From: Elgaria multicarinata webbii
Taxonomy: Eukaryota; Chordata; Lepidosauria; Squamata; Anguidae
Direction of reading: 5' to 3'
Assembly: GCF_023053635.1 (NCBI RefSeq)
Contig: NC_086173.1
Coordinates: 143,811,197 to 143,875,196 of the forward strand
Length of the DNA: 64,000 nucleotides
This document shows positions 10,177-44,310 of the stretch, one piece after another (positions within the stretch are counted from its first letter, which is position 1; every line of letters starts with the position of its first letter). Position numbers and translations under genes: made by a program. The notes beneath the pieces are model-generated. The model saw only the letters and a list, made by a program, of their open reading frames with translations. It was not told the DNA's origin and made no database searches.

Positions 10177-12610
10177 CGCCGAGGGCGGGAGGTGTTTCAA
10201 TGCCAGCCGCTGGGCCCGGCTCCTCCACTTCAGCCATAGGAGAGGCCCCTGGCTTTTCAGGGAGGTGCCAGCTGCAAACACAAGACTGTAGCGGCTCCCT
10301 TCCGCATCCTGTCTGGCCATGTTGCAGCAGGCTGGGGGCTTTGGCAGCTTGCTACCTTTTTCTGCGTGTGGCTGTGAGCGTCGGCACTGTGAGACGGGGG
10401 GCCTGCATCGCTAAAAAGCGGCAGCCCCCTCTTTGTCATTTGTAGGAGGCCAGTTGGCTGTAGGTGGCTCTTGTGGACTGCCTTGGCGGGTTGTCTTTCC
10501 TGCCGTGGTTCCTTTTGCTCCGCCTCATCTGAACAATTGGAGGCTACGGCTACAGGGGGTGATGAGTTTCATAGGTGAGAGCAAAAATGCCCCCACAGTG
10601 CCTGAGTGGTGTACATTTGGGAACCGTTGACTGACTTCTTTGGCTGCACCAGCTGTGCTCCATCAACTTCTGGGGTTTGGCCAAAGTTAAAGCTGCCTGT
10701 GAAGCTCAGAAACCTGGGTGTCAGCCCCGTCCCGTAAGTGGTTTAAGTAGATGTTTGCAGTACCCAGCTTTGAACAGTAGAGGGAATTATGCATCTCCTG
10801 CTGGGTTGTGGTTGAACTTCTTCGCTGTTCGCCTGCGGATAAAATGCAATGACGGCTCAAGCCCTGTCGAGGATGTGGACTGCTGCATTGTGGGTCACGG
10901 TTGCTGCTGAGTCTGTGATGGCATTACTCTTATTTCCTGTTATGCTCGACCTCTTCCTGTGGTGGTAGTAGTGATGGGTGATGCACTTTCTCTTCCCCTG
11001 TCCGCTTAGAGTTCGTAGGAAAGGCTTGGCCTCTGGAACCGAGCATAGGAGTGCCGCTGGGTTCTTGAGGGAAAGGGCCAAGCTGAAGAAAACCTACAGG
11101 TACTGGGAGAACTGGGGCGATGGAGGTTGGGCAGTTGGGTGGGAGGAGGGATGGAACCGAGGGGCTTGACTCCACCTGGGCCTGTTCCAAGCATGCACAA
11201 ATGGGCAGTAGAATTGCGAATAGGGAGCTAGAATTGGTAGTGAGGATGGCAGCTGTCGCGGGAGAGGCCCTCTCCATTCTCCCAGAATCTTTGTTTTGTT
11301 CCTGGGGGTCACTCTTTAAAAACAAAACAAAAAATGAAACCTGCTTAAGACCTGAGATGGTGAGCTGGGAAGAAGCAAAACAGCAGATTCTCCTCTCTGA
11401 AAAAAAGCAGGCAGCAGTGTCTTCCACCCACCCCTGCCCCAAATGAGCCATATTCTCAGATCTGCGGGAAGAACCAAGGTCACCTGGATGGCTGGAGGCC
11501 ATTCCCTGTGTGTAGAGAACTCTCTATCCCACCAGCTACATGTCTGGCCAAACTATGGAAAGCTTCAGGGTGGGGGTGGGGAGGAGAACTGGGGCGAGGC
11601 GAATCGCAGTGCAGGCGAAGGCTATTTGTCAAGGAGCGATTCTGCGGTGTAGTCCTGGCAGCTTGCTGCGCCCTGCCTGGTATCATCCCCTTGCCTAAGC
11701 CTCCCTTTGTGCCATTGACTGTTCCAGGATGAGCGTGGCCACACTCTCTGTATTCTACCAGAGCGCAATGCTGCCATAAGGGTCCTCGACCCCAGTTGGG
11801 CATGATAAGGCACAGCAGCAGATTTGCAATGCCCATGCTAAAGGGGACTGGAGCAGGCTGCTGCATTTATCCTGGACGCTGCCTGCTTGGTCAGCTGGCG
11901 TCATCCACCACCAACTCCTGAAAGTTTGACTCTCTGTTGCCGGCTGTCTCCTCAAGTGTACAATGTCCGTCTTTGAAACCCCACGTGGGGACCTCTTTTC
12001 CTCCCGCGCATTACCAGCACATTTCAAGGTGTCCTGAGAGGTTTTAGACCGCATATCCGGCACAAGAGGTGGCTTTGGGAACAGCCTGAAACTAAAAATT
12101 GAATTTCGGGAGTGGGGCTCCAGGAGGAAGAACTGACATTTTGGGTAGGGTCAAAGGAACTCTTCACATGCTCTGCTGTATTGCAGTCCGTGTCAACATG
12201 ATGATGCCTCATAAGAATTCTCCCAGAGTGTCAATAAACCCATTACTACAGAAACAGTTGATGGTGGTGTGTGCTTGGATGGTGTGTTTTTTAAACTGTG
12301 GGAAAGGCTCAAGTGTGGGTGGTTTGCATAGTGGAGTACTTCATAAATATGTGCAGATTGCATTCTCTTCTCCCCCACCCCACCCCAATACAGTTAATCT
12401 AAGATAAGGGTCTGGGAATGTATCCAGGTTTTAGCATGTGACTTCCTGCCAAACAGTTCTTTAGAATTTAACATTGTGCAAACGGTGCCATGCTTTCCTG
12501 TAGAGGAGGATATGGGGAAAGCATGCCCAATGGATAAAGCAGAAGATTAAGTAGTAGAAAAACAGATCTCCATGGGTGATGAAACTCATGTTCATGTTAT
12601 CTATGGTGTG
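10177..12610 (+). other. TADA3: TADA3 3' UTR and unique intergenic DNA
   Basis: No repeat is recognised and no gene is seen. The only AATAAA on this strand after the stop is at 12233-12238, about 2.06 kb downstream. An earlier variant signal (GATAAA near 10840) would give a UTR closer to that of mammals. The long antisense frame 10930-11502 lacks protein-like features or splice context. Confidence 0.5.
12233..12238 (+). terminator. TADA3: Candidate TADA3 polyadenylation signal AATAAA
   Basis: First canonical hexamer downstream of the TADA3 stop, in unique sequence. It supports a 2-kb 3' UTR only if no upstream variant signal is used. Confidence 0.35.
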
Positions 12611-12611
12611 T

Positions 12612-12890
12612 AGGAGACTACGTGCAGGACACGGAATAACGGGCTCAAGTTAAAGGAAGCCAGATTCCAGCTGGACATCAGGAAAAGCTTCCTGACTGTT
12701 AGAGCAGTGCGACTGTGGAATCAGTTACCTAGGGAGGTTGTGGGCTCTCCCACACTAGAGGCCTTCAAGAGGCAGCTGGACAACCATCTGTCAGGGATGC
12801 TTTAGGGTGGATTCCTGCATTGAGCAGGGGGTTGGACTCGATGGCCTTGTAGGCCCCTTCCAACCCTGCTATTCTATGATTCTATGGGAA
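12612..12890 (+). mobile_element. CR1 LINE 3' end
   Basis: The 3' end of ORF2 (tcaagaggcagctggacaac) and UTR (ggttggactcgatggccttg) run to a terminal attctatgattctatg repeat, the hallmark of sauropsid CR1. Confidence 0.85.
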
Positions 12891-13016
12891 ATGACCCAGA
12901 ACCCAAATGTCATTGATCAGTATGATTGGGATGAGTTGTGTTCATGGAGCTTCTTTTTTTTTTAACACTTTGGCTGCATTTGTTTTTGGTTGCGCTATTA
13001 TGTTGGAGTGTTGTTG

Positions 13017-13146
13017 TTGTTATTATTATTATTATTATTATTATTAATTTATTTATTTATTTATATAGCACCATCAATGTACATGGTGCTGTACAGAGTA
13101 AAACAGTAAATAGCAAGACCCTGCCGCATAGGCTTACAATCTAATA
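13017..13146 (-). repeat. Short LINE/SINE tail (agcaccatgtacattgatgg family), antisense
   Basis: A trinucleotide tract then atagcaccatcaatgtacat. Positions 13055-13132 are identical in reverse complement to 14421-14498. The element itself has an internal palindrome agcaccatgtacattgatggtgct-like core. Confidence 0.75.
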
Positions 13147-13718
13147 GTGTTAGGTTGCTGTTCAAGCGATTGTACACATTGGAAGGCAGCGGGAAGAGGA
13201 TTTGGAACCACTGTGAGGCAGTGGAATTTGTGCGATGTGAACACCCCATCACAGTCTGCCTACACAAAATCCATTCCTGACCTCTTTAATAGTTTTGAAG
13301 CATCCTGCCATAAATAATCAGCCTCTGACCGTGAGTTCTAGGAACTTGTTCTTTTTAAATACATAGTCCAGTGATCATCAGGATTCACTGGATGACAATT
13401 TCGGTGATCAGAAAATAATTCCAAGCCTACTGCCACATCCACCCCACCCAGCTCAGGATTTTGTTGCTTTGCCAAAAATGTGTGTGTAGCAGTTAAGGCT
13501 GTTGGCCTGGGTTCTTGGGGAACTAGGTTCAAATCCTCATTCACCTATTCAGTCAGCTTGGGGTAGTTACTATTTCTCAGCCTACCTCACAGGGTAATTG
13601 TGAGGGTAAAATGGGTCAGTAACCATATATACTCTTTAGTAATAGTGCCAATGTGGACAGTTTGCTGCGCAGTGTGGTACTCACTTAGCTTTGGATTTGG
13701 ACAGCTGTTGCCTTACAG

Positions 13719-13845
13719 CAGTGTTAGCTAAACTTGGGCCCCCTCAGATATCAGACTACAATTCCAATCACTCCTGATCATGCTGGCTGACATGATGGGA
13801 GTTATTGTTAACCACTGGGGGCCAAAGGTTAGGAAAAGCTGCCTT
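13719..13845. mobile_element. Foldback MITE, old copy
   Basis: Degenerate inverted arms (ctaaacttgggccccctcag and ctgggggccaaaggtta) with the family core catgctggctgacatgatgg. Confidence 0.55.
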
Positions 13846-14420
13846 ACAGTGTGGTGACTGGCAAGATATAGGGAAGAGTCCTATGGTGATGGAGGTAGAA
13901 AGGTGAAGAATTCACTTTAACCCTAGAAGAGAAGTCTCATCCTGGTGGTGCATAACTTGCCAGATTCTGATGGCTGACCAGTTGCTTGCAAGCTGCTGAG
14001 ATTCTTGCAAAGACTCTGCTTCTTGGGTTGACCTTTGCATTCTGTTTTTAAAGAAATTATGGTGGGGAACACTTAACGAAGATTAGCTATTAAAAAGAGA
14101 TCCATCCTGCTTTTGCACTCTTTTTTTGTAAATTGAATGCACAGCAATGAATCCAGGACTCCCTTGGGGTGGGGTGGGATAAGAGTCCACGGAGGATTAA
14201 AATGAACGCCAATGCCAATTTCCAGTGCTGCAACTGACTCCTAGATTCCGAACGAAGTATTAAAAGCAAAAGTGCATCTGAACACGTGCAGGTATGTTCA
14301 CACACGCACCCATTGGCAAGGGCTGGGCTTCGAGGGCCGAAATTCCAGGCATGCAGGCCCTCTCTCGTTTAAAAAAAGAAAGAAGTTAAACCTCGCTAGG
14401 GCGAAGCCAGGAAAACCTAG

Positions 14421-14519
14421 CCTATGCGGCAGGGTCTTGCTATTTACTGTTTTACTCTGTACAGCACCATGTACATTGATGGTGCTATATAAATAAATAA
14501 TAATAATAATAATAATAAG
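14421..14519 (+). repeat. Short LINE/SINE tail, sense copy paired with 13055-13132
   Basis: Begins cctatgcggcagggtcttgc and ends in AAAT and AAT repeats. It is the exact reverse complement of the 13-kb copy over 78 bp, so both are young or one was copied from the other. It sits at the left edge of the CAMK1 CpG-rich block. Confidence 0.75.
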
Positions 14520-14589
14520 TAGGCCTGGAGGAGGGGCTGGCAAGAGAGAGTCGAGAAACCAGGTTGAAACCGAGGGGGCAGGATCGGGA

Positions 14590-14990
14590 CCGCACTGAGG
14601 AGCGCGCTTACATGCGATCGTCCCTAAACCGCGCTGTTCCCCAGGGAGCCTCGGTGGGTGTGTGCGTGCGTATTTATGAATGGAGCCGCTCTGCCTTCCC
14701 CACCCCCGTCTCCAGCCCAGGTTTAATTTTAGTTTAATCCCGTCGCCAGGCTGCTCCCGCCTCCTGAGCTGCGGATTGGCTCCCGTTGCCTCCCAGCTCC
14801 GCCCTCTCGTGGCGACATCGCTGGGCGGGGGGGCTGTAGGGCGAGAGCCAGCCGGGCAAGGGAGGGGGATCGGCGCCTTTCCCAGCTCTGCGCGCAAGTG
14901 GGGTGGGGGGAGACGCAAGAGCCGCTCCCTCCGCCAGCCCAGCCGCTCTGGAGGAGCCGCTGCCACCACAGCAAACCTCTCTCCACTCAT
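14590..14990 (+). promoter_or_regulatory. CAMK1: CAMK1 CpG-rich promoter and noncoding exon 1
   Basis: A GC-rich block with an inverted CCAAT (ggattggctc near 14772), a GC box (gctgggcgggg near 14820) and many CpGs, ending at a strong GTAAGT donor at 14991. The next CAMK1 splice acceptor with coding sequence is at 22352, so this is read as the 5' UTR exon followed by intron 1. The exact start site is unknown, and long proline/arginine-rich frames here are compositional. Confidence 0.65.
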
Positions 14991-15154
14991 GTAAGTAAAG
15001 GTGAAGAGAGCAGTTCGGGACTGCGGGGACCGATTGAAGATGGGTGGGTGGCATTGTCCGGCATCACCCGAACTGCAGCAGCGTGGTTCTTTATGTCTCT
15101 GCTGGCTTTTGTCCCCTCTGTGTCTCCCTGCCGATGCACACATGTGGGTGATCA

Positions 15155-15268
15155 TATGCCAGCCTTCCCTCAATCCGTCGAGCCCCCCAGGTGTGCCGGA
15201 TTACAAATCCCATCATTGTAGCCGGCACACCTGGGGAGGGGCGACAGGTTGGGGGAAGGCTGGCATAT
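15155..15268. mobile_element. Foldback MITE with near-perfect arms
   Basis: The outer arms tatgccagccttccct and ggaaggctggcata, and the inner arms aggtgtgccgg and ccggcacacct, make a compact hairpin of about 110 bp in CAMK1 intron 1, within 300 bp of the exon 1 donor. Confidence 0.7.
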
Positions 15269-15293
15269 ACATCTATGCCTGCACCTGCCAGCC

Positions 15294-15295
<2 letters not shown>

Positions 15296-15326
<31 letters not shown>
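15296..15326. repeat. (GT)n microsatellite
   Basis: About 15 uninterrupted GT units shortly downstream of the CAMK1 exon 1 donor. Likely polymorphic. Confidence 0.9.
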
Positions 15327-15330
<4 letters not shown>

Positions 15331-15927
15331 GATCAGTCTTACCTGCTTGCGTTTGCCCGTGTGTGTCTGTTTCTGCCCCTGTGTGCTTTCTTGAAGCTTG
15401 TCCCTTGCAGCTGGATTTGCACCTGTCTGCACTTGCTTCTATACCTGCACCTGTCTCACAGGGAGGCCCGTACATTGCGTCTGTAAGGGTGTGCTTTCAT
15501 CGATACCTCTCTGTGCAGCGGGGAAAACTTGGCTGAGGTCTTGGTGGCAACGGAACTCTATTGGCATGTACCTTTCTTTGTATCTGTACACCTGAAGAGG
15601 AAAGATACATCACAGGATTCTCTGGCTGTACTGAGGTGGCTGTTCTCTGTGCAGGTGTCGGTTTGCATGGTTGTTTTTATATAAGCTGATGTGTGCGGAG
15701 AAGGGCATAGACCTTGATCTTCACTGGTTTACCTATGTGTCTATTTCCCTGTGAATGCAGCTGTGTCTGGTTACATATGCATGTGGTAGGGGGGAGAAAG
15801 AATGGATGTATGAAGGTGAACATGTGGTTATCGTTACACCTACCTGTGCCTGTGTGTGTTACATAAATGCTTTTTAGGTATGAACCTATCTGCAGGTCTA
15901 CCATTGTCTCTCTGTGTGAATGTACAT

Positions 15928-16056
15928 AACATTCAAGAGGCAGCTGGACAACCATCTGTCAGGTATGCTTTAGGGTGGATTCCTGCACTGAGCAGGGGGT
16001 TGGACTTGATGGCCTTATAGGCCCCTTCCAGCTCTATTATTCTATGATTCTATGAT
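15928..16056 (+). mobile_element. CR1 LINE 3' end
   Basis: ttcaagaggcagctggacaa through to attctatgattctatgat. It is strongly 5'-truncated. Confidence 0.8.
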
Positions 16057-17478
16057 CTTTTTGTATGTGGCGGTACTCATGTGACTGCCTCCTTGTTGGT
16101 GTGCTGCACATTTTTCTGTCTGGTGATGCATGTCGCTGGGCAGATACTTTAGTGATTGTCGTCATATGGGCATATTTAGGATCTTTTCAAATGACCATTT
16201 CGCATTCCATCTTTGCAAAGCTATTACTTTCTCCCCTTCTCTATTTAAGTGTGCTTAATATTTTCTTAGTTACTTTATATCTGTTGCTGTGGAATCATGC
16301 ATGGGGTGGATGAGTGACATGTGCCATAAAAGAGAGAACTGGGAGTTTTGCTCAAGAACAAAAAACAACCTTTTGGGGGTGGGGTGGGGGAGGGAAACCC
16401 AGTGGCTGGGGGCTATCCTGTTTTAATACCAGTAGGGAAGCATAAGTCTAGCTATATATTGAGGGCTTTTGGTGTGTTTGTTTAAAGGCTCAGACCATCC
16501 CAGTTGCTCCATTCCACCACGTGGGTTCTTTCAGCAGCAGCTGGGAAGATCCCCGTCTCGGCTTCCTCTAGGCACTTAAACATTCAGGCAAACAGCAGGG
16601 CGGCTTTCCCATTGTATCTCCCTGCAGTCATGCTACACCTCCCCATGGCTATCATGCTGTCTGCATATTGTGTGATAAGCAACTAGTGTGTGAAAATGGC
16701 AATACGGGGAGGGGGGGGAACACCAGTGGGGCGCTCATCATTCCATTGTCTAGAAGGTGACGTCATCACTGCCTTTGTGGATGTGTGCCATGTAGCTGAC
16801 TCTATGCTCAGTGTTCTGTGTGTGCCTGGTGTGTAAACGGCTGTCTGTCCATGTACCTGTGCTGATATTTGTCTCAGTGCCCTCTGTGTCTCTCCACCAC
16901 CATCTGTCTGGCGTTGTCTCTTCCAGCGCCTGTTGCTCCTGTGTATGCTGAGCTGTCCTTATTTGCTTTGCTTTGCCTCTGTAGAAGAGTCCTGACTTTA
17001 TTGGGAACTGGAGGTCAGGTGGACAGTTTCTGGACCCCTCTGGCATTGGCCTCTATAGCATGGGCTGAAGACAGGGAGATCTGATAGGGTACGTAGAGTG
17101 CTGTTGCGAGAGCAGTGGGTGTAGCGCCATGTTAAAAGTCCTTGCCATTCAATCCCCTGAATTTCCAGATTTAAAGTCATAATCCCAACCTGTAGGATTC
17201 TGCTTGAGATCTAGAGAGCTGTTGCCATTGAGAATAGGTGCCATTCCGGTCAGCTTCTGCATGTGGAATACAGAGGGGTTGTGCTAGCTGGGGTGGGTGG
17301 GAGTTGTAGTCCAACTCATTTGGAACATACCCAGATGGGAAAGGTTGTCTTAAACAGTGAACTGGGTGGACAGTTGAGTACACTGGGAATAAGAAATGTC
17401 TGGGAGAATTTGCACCAGGCTCTAACTTGGGGCTGAGTTACATTTAGAGCACCCAACCACAGTACCCTCCAGGTGTCT
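16057..17478 (+). other. CAMK1: CAMK1 intron 1, unique stretch
   Basis: No gene seen. About 17265-17350 holds one arm-pair remnant of a foldback MITE (gggagttgtagtccaact). The rest is not recognised. Confidence 0.5.
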
Positions 17479-17660
17479 TAAGGGAGAGCCTGTGGCTCAG
17501 TGGTGGCGCTCCTGCTTTGCATGCAGAAGATCTCCAGGTAGGGCTTGGAAAGAATAATTGCTGCCTGAAACCTTGGAGAGTTCTTGCCAGTCAGTGTCGA
17601 CAGTACTGGGCTAGAGGGACCAATCGTCTGACTCAGTATAAAGCAGCTTCCTATGTAACC
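17479..17660 (+). mobile_element. tRNA-derived SINE
   Basis: The tRNA-like head (gcctgtggctcagtggtgg, A-box-like; gctttgcatgcagaagatct) is followed by a tail ending gactcagtataaagcagctt. The tail is related to the 3' ends of the CR1/L3-like LINEs here, as expected if the SINE borrows their machinery. Confidence 0.7.
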
Positions 17661-17949
17661 AGTAATGATTTAGGCCCTCATCTCTTACTCAGGCGGCAAT
17701 ATATAGGGCAGGGTTAGGCAATTGGTAGCTGGAGATAACCATCAGGCCCCTGGGGTCTCCCCCCCCCCAGGAACACCCCCAGGACACCTCTTGCCTTCCT
17801 AATACATGTTCAGTGCTTTCTCCCATTCCACACAGGTAATATGCCGTTTACCATCTTCTCTGGTGCATGTAGCAATAGGGAATCTTGTCACGGTTCTCCC
17901 CTCTGCTGCTCACTGTTATGTGGAAGCCAAAGTACATACGAAACAGGAG

Positions 17950-18088
17950 TAAGGGTGCAATCCTATGCATGTTTAGACAGAGAAAACTCCTACAGCTCCC
18001 AGCATTCCCCAGCCAGCATGGCTGAATGCTGTGAGTAGTAGGGCTTTTTTTTAAAATCTAAACATGCATAGGGTTGCACCCTAAATCT
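17950..18088. mobile_element. Foldback element (gcaatcctatgcatgttta arms)
   Basis: The arms gggtgcaatcctatgcatgt and acatgcatagggttgcaccc are inverted, with an inner cagcattccccagccagcat core. A related copy lies at about 62225-62338. Confidence 0.65.
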
Positions 18089-18268
18089 CTAAATCATGCA
18101 TAATGGGACAGCTCCAGTTAAACCTCAGTTGCTGTACACACTGGGTAGGAAGGTGTTAAAAGACCCCGTGCTTAGATCTGTGCTTGTGAGAACTGAATTC
18201 ACCACGTCAGAGCAGCCTAGGTCAGCCTGCGTCCTCCCAAGTGTTCTGATGGATCGCTTTGCAAGCAA

Positions 18269-18404
18269 TGGACCCATTCACACAACACGCTAAACCATGC
18301 TGCTTAAGCACAACATGGTTAATGGGATGCATTAAGGTTAATGCATTCCATTAACCATTTTGTGGTTAAGCAGCATGGTTTAGCATGTTGTCCGAATGGG
18401 GCCA
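18269..18404. mobile_element. Foldback MITE (acaacacgctaaaccatg family)
   Basis: Long imperfect palindrome. Left arm cattcacacaacacgctaaa, right arm tttagcatgttgtccgaatg, with gctgcttaagcac / gtggttaagcagc inside. A diverged relative is at 35453-35660. Confidence 0.75.
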
Positions 18405-18539
18405 TAGAAAGCTAGAGGATTTTCCAAGGAAGGCATGAAATTGAGCCACTATCTAAGGGACTGCCTCTCTTGCCATGGTCCTGCCTGGGTATCAAGATCC
18501 GCAGGAGAGGCTCTTTTGAGGGTGCCATGACCCACAGAA

Positions 18540-18810
18540 CCCCGACTGCCTGGTACACATGAAAGGGCTTTCTCCTCTGTTGCCCCCAAACTTTGGAATG
18601 TCCTCCCTCAATATCAACAACTGCCCCCCCTCTCTTAGCCTTTACAAAAGGTGTGAAGACTCATCTCTTCAATTTAGCCTTTTAAAGTTTAGTGTTTTAA
18701 TGTGTTTAATGTTCTTGTTTTTATTGTTCTCAGGTTTGAATTTGCTGCACACCGCTTTGATAGCTTTTGAGCAGATAAGGGGGTGTATATTTAATGTTAA
18801 TAATGAATAA
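18540..18810 (+). mobile_element. L2-type LINE 3' end
   Basis: ORF2 C-terminal remnant (ccccaaactttggaatgtcc) then a T-rich 3' UTR ending with aataatgaataaa. It lacks a clean tail and is old. Confidence 0.5.
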
Positions 18811-18821
18811 ACATGTTTTCT

Positions 18822-19113
18822 GGGGCCAGCCTAAGGCATTTTGCTGCCAGAGGCAAAGGACATGATGGAACCCTCCATTCCACGTGCAGAAGCTGACCCA
18901 ACTGGCAGCTGAAATCTTACTTCAACGCTGGAGTCAGGATAACATTCCCCATTGCACCTGAGGGGAGCAGGCCAGCTTAGGGGATGCAGGCCAGACCATG
19001 TGGCCCATATTGCTATGTCCCACCAGACCTCGCCACTGCTCCCTGTACTCCAGTATCTGCCCCTTGAGGCGGCTACCACCACCACGCTCTTCCTAATGGT
19101 AGAGCTGGCCCTG
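18822..19113. mobile_element. Non-autonomous hAT-like element, older copy
   Basis: Same structure as the 30686-30965 copy: start ggggccagcctaaggcattt, end aatggtagagctggccctg. Terminal repeats are diverged from a cagggccggc-type end. Confidence 0.6.
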
Positions 19114-21350
19114 CTCTGTTTTTATTTGTTTAGCTCTGCTTTCTCTCTCTCCGTAACTGCTATTCCTCCCTCTCCCTCCTCTCAGAACCTAAGGGAATAT
19201 TAGCTGCTGAGGGGAGAGAGAGAGTCCATGTTGCTGCTGCTCCCAAATCTTAGAGAAAATTAGCTGCTGATGACAGGTGGGGGGGGGGGAGAGAGAGAGA
19301 GAATGGTCTGCAGCTCCTCTTATCTGTATTTATTTCTCCCCACCCTGCCATGGTGGAAAAGCAGACAAGGGTGATCTTGAACAGGAGAAAACGTCTGGAA
19401 GGGAAAGAATGAAGGAGAAAAAAACCCACACCAAAAACCTTCCCTACTGCTCAGATTGGCAGCCTCCTTTGGATGCCTTTCATTCAGCACACATACCCAC
19501 CCCCATTGGGATAGCGTTATACATGTCTGCTGTGAGCTGTAGGTGAAACAACGAGCTGGTCTTTCAGACCTTACTCATTTCAAAAGATGACCCCAGTTAA
19601 AAAATTAGGTGCTGACCAGGGACCTAGAATTCCCTTCCAGGCATTTCTGCTAAAACGATCTGCAATTATATAATGTTGACTCATGAACACCAGGCCTGGC
19701 CCTTCCATGGTTTTCCCAGCCACACACTGGCAGGAGCCCCTTGTCTGTTTATTTTATTTTATGTAGTTGTTGCACTTGGCTTGGATTTCAGAGTGGCATT
19801 TAGTACTTGGGTGTCTAGGCTGGATAATTCTACACTGGGCTGCGCAGGGCATAGTGTTACTGTTTCTCCTGGAGGGGAGCATATCATCCAATGTGATGCG
19901 TTAGTTCAAATGTGGGCTGGTTTAAAATGTGCCTGTTGATGACGGAGTTCTTAAAGACGGCTGTGAAAATTGATATTTTTGCCCAGGTGGAAATCTGGCT
20001 ATGCGAGATGGAGAAACACAAATGTGCGTGCACGAACACACACACACACAAGGTTGGCTCAAAGAATTGCAGAGTTTAAGCTAACATTCAGGCCCATTGG
20101 TGTTAATACACATATTAAGGTGGTTTAAAGGGATATTGCCTCTCTGGAGTTTGGACATCATTGGCGTAGGTCTGGAACTGGTTGAGGAACAGTGGTGTAG
20201 TGAAGCCAAGGCTCACAAGAGTGCAGTACCGTCACCTTTTCATTAGCAGGGATGCTGATGTCATCTGCCACCCTCCTCAGAATTCCTTGATCCTTCCTTG
20301 ATCCACCCCCTTGGGATGGTCACACACTCAGAATTGCATGTTTGAATGCTGCTCCTAGGTGGTTGTTTTGTTTTTAAAATCTTCCTGGGGGTAGAAAACT
20401 AGTGTCAAGGGAATGAAGCTAAGGGACAGTCCCTCTTCCCTAACATACTAGCTTTCTATGGGGAAGGAGTTCTTGACATAGGGGAGCATTTCTAGGGGGT
20501 ATGTCCACGTGGATTGACTGTGTGTGAAAAATGGGAAGGGAAAAGGAATGCAGACTCCTCTTTAAAGAGGATGAACAGCCCAACTCCCTTTCGTTGGGTG
20601 AATGCTCCAGGCATAGGGCCTGGACTTCCTTTTCCCAGGGCGCTTCTGTTCATTTCAGAGACACTGGCTGCTTGTGCTATAGGAACCTGAGTCAAGAGGA
20701 ACTTTGATTGTCCTCATGTGACTTTACTGAATGTGATCTTTCTTGGGGGGGGCACACAGGGGAGCAGCATTGTTACGAGCAGTATATTTTATTATCTTTT
20801 AAAAATTAATAATGTGGTTTTCACCTGCGAGCAGAGAGTAATTCAGGCAATGTAATAGTAAAGCCTTTGAGACACATGCACCCTTCCTTTACGGAAGCAC
20901 CCAGAACACTGGCTGTATCTCACAAGAGGGCAAGGAGTCTAGTTCTTAAGGGGTGTGTGTGAAAATATGGGCAGGTCTGACCCCCAGGAGACAGTGGTTA
21001 AAACAGAGGAAGGAGATGTATTTTCAGCTTTGCAGGAGCTACAGTTGTTGCTATGGAGACAGCAGTAATGTTACCAAACAGGATAAAGTCTGAGCAACAT
21101 GCTTAAGGGCACCATGATGAAGAGAAATTGGGAAAAGGGAGGGTGAGCTGAGCAGAAGCAGAAGCAAAAGAAGCCCTTAAGTCTGGCCAGGGGCCTGCAG
21201 GCTTTGCTCAGGAGATTTGCATTGCTTTGATGTCACAGCAGGCCTGCTGTGGGTGGGTGGGTGGGTCGCCGGCTTCTTTTGACAGGGCCTAGCAGAGGCT
21301 GCCGAGGGGTTTATCGGTGCCAGCTGGGTGCTTTAGGAAGGAGACTTTAT
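19114..21350 (+). other. CAMK1: CAMK1 intron 1, mostly unique DNA
   Basis: No gene seen. A small (CA)n lies near 20037-20050 and a GA-rich run near 19217-19300. No long repeat is recognised. Confidence 0.5.
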
Positions 21351-21352
21351 AG

Positions 21353-21480
21353 CAGGAGGAGGCAATCTGCTTTTTTGGACTACCATTCCCATCATCCCTG
21401 ACCATTGGCCACAGTTGCTGGGGTTGATGGGAGATATAGTCCAAAGCATATGCAGGGCATCCTGTTTGCCTATGCCTGCT
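21353..21480. mobile_element. Foldback MITE
   Basis: Arms aggcaatctgctttttt and tgtttgcct around the core tcccatcatccctgaccatt ... ttgatgggagatatagtcca. Confidence 0.6.
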
Positions 21481-21599
21481 TTACTGCCTGAATTCTGAAG
21501 TTTCTGATCAACTGATCCTTTCATGAAAGGCTTCTGGATGCCAGTTTGTTGATGAAGATCAGCTGATTCATTTCAGAGCCTTTCCACTTGAAGGCAAAC

Positions 21600-22185
21600 C
21601 AGCAAATGGTTAAGGGGCTTAAGCAACTCTCCCATGAAGGAAAATGACGATATCTGAGATTGTTTAGCTTAGAAAAGAGGCGAATAAAGGAAGCCATGAT
21701 AGAGGCGTACAACATTATGCGTGGTGGGGAGAAAGTGGATAGGCACTAGCAGACATTTTTCTCCATCTCTTGTATTAGAAGCCAGGTTCATCCCTTGAAG
21801 CTGATTGGTGGGAGATTTGGGAAAGATAAAAGGAAGTATTTCTTCACACAGCGCATAGTTAAACTGTGGAATTCACTGCCACAAGATGTAGTGATGGCCA
21901 CCCATTTGGATGGCTTTAAAAGGGGGTTAAGCACATTCCTGGAGGAGAAGGCCAGCAATGGTTCCTAGGCCTGATGGCTTTATGCTACCTCTAGTGTCAG
22001 AGGCAGTATGCCTTTGTACACCAGTTGCTGGGGAACATGGGCTGGAGAGTTCTGTTGTACTCATGTCCCGCTTCTGGGTTTCCCGTGGGCAAGTGATTGG
22101 CCACTGCGCGAATAGAATGCTGGACTAGATGGACCCTTGGTCTGATTCAGCAGGGCTCTTCTTATGTTCTTTCGTTCTTAACTCT
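21600..22185 (+). mobile_element. CR1/L3-like LINE 3' end, long copy
   Basis: One of the longest copies. Recognisable blocks are ttcttcacacagcgcatagt, gtagtgatggccacccattt, atgctggactagatggaccc and a terminal cttcttatgttctt. It ends 170 bp before the acceptor of the first CAMK1 coding exon. Confidence 0.75.
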
Positions 22186-22437
22186 TGCTTCAGATGGATC
22201 TGATGAGCCAAAGTGAACTGTATATGCAGTGATTCTTCTGCCTTGCCATGTCCCTCGTTTGCTCTTCTAGGCGCTATATTGCTTGAGGATGAAGATGCCA
22301 TCTGGCCTTTAGGTTCTTTATTCTAATGCCGTGTGTCTGTTCTTTCCCATAGGTCCTGAGTTTGCTACACCTGCCTGCCCCTCTGCTCCAGGCCATCTGG
22401 GGATTGGGCAGCCCAGGTTTTTTGCCCAGGAAGAACC

Positions 22438-44310
<21,873 letters not shown>

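Noticed and set aside
10930-11502. Antisense 190-codon frame downstream of TADA3
   Set aside because: No domain, no splice context and low-complexity serine/proline content.
14298-15173. Antisense open frame of 291 codons over the CAMK1 promoter
   Set aside because: GC-rich composition and a microsatellite-like tail. It reads through a LINE/SINE tail and has no recognisable domain.
17479-17560. A tRNA gene at the SINE head
   Set aside because: Only A-box-like and B-box-like segments survive; no cloverleaf can be drawn, and the downstream SINE body and tail explain it.
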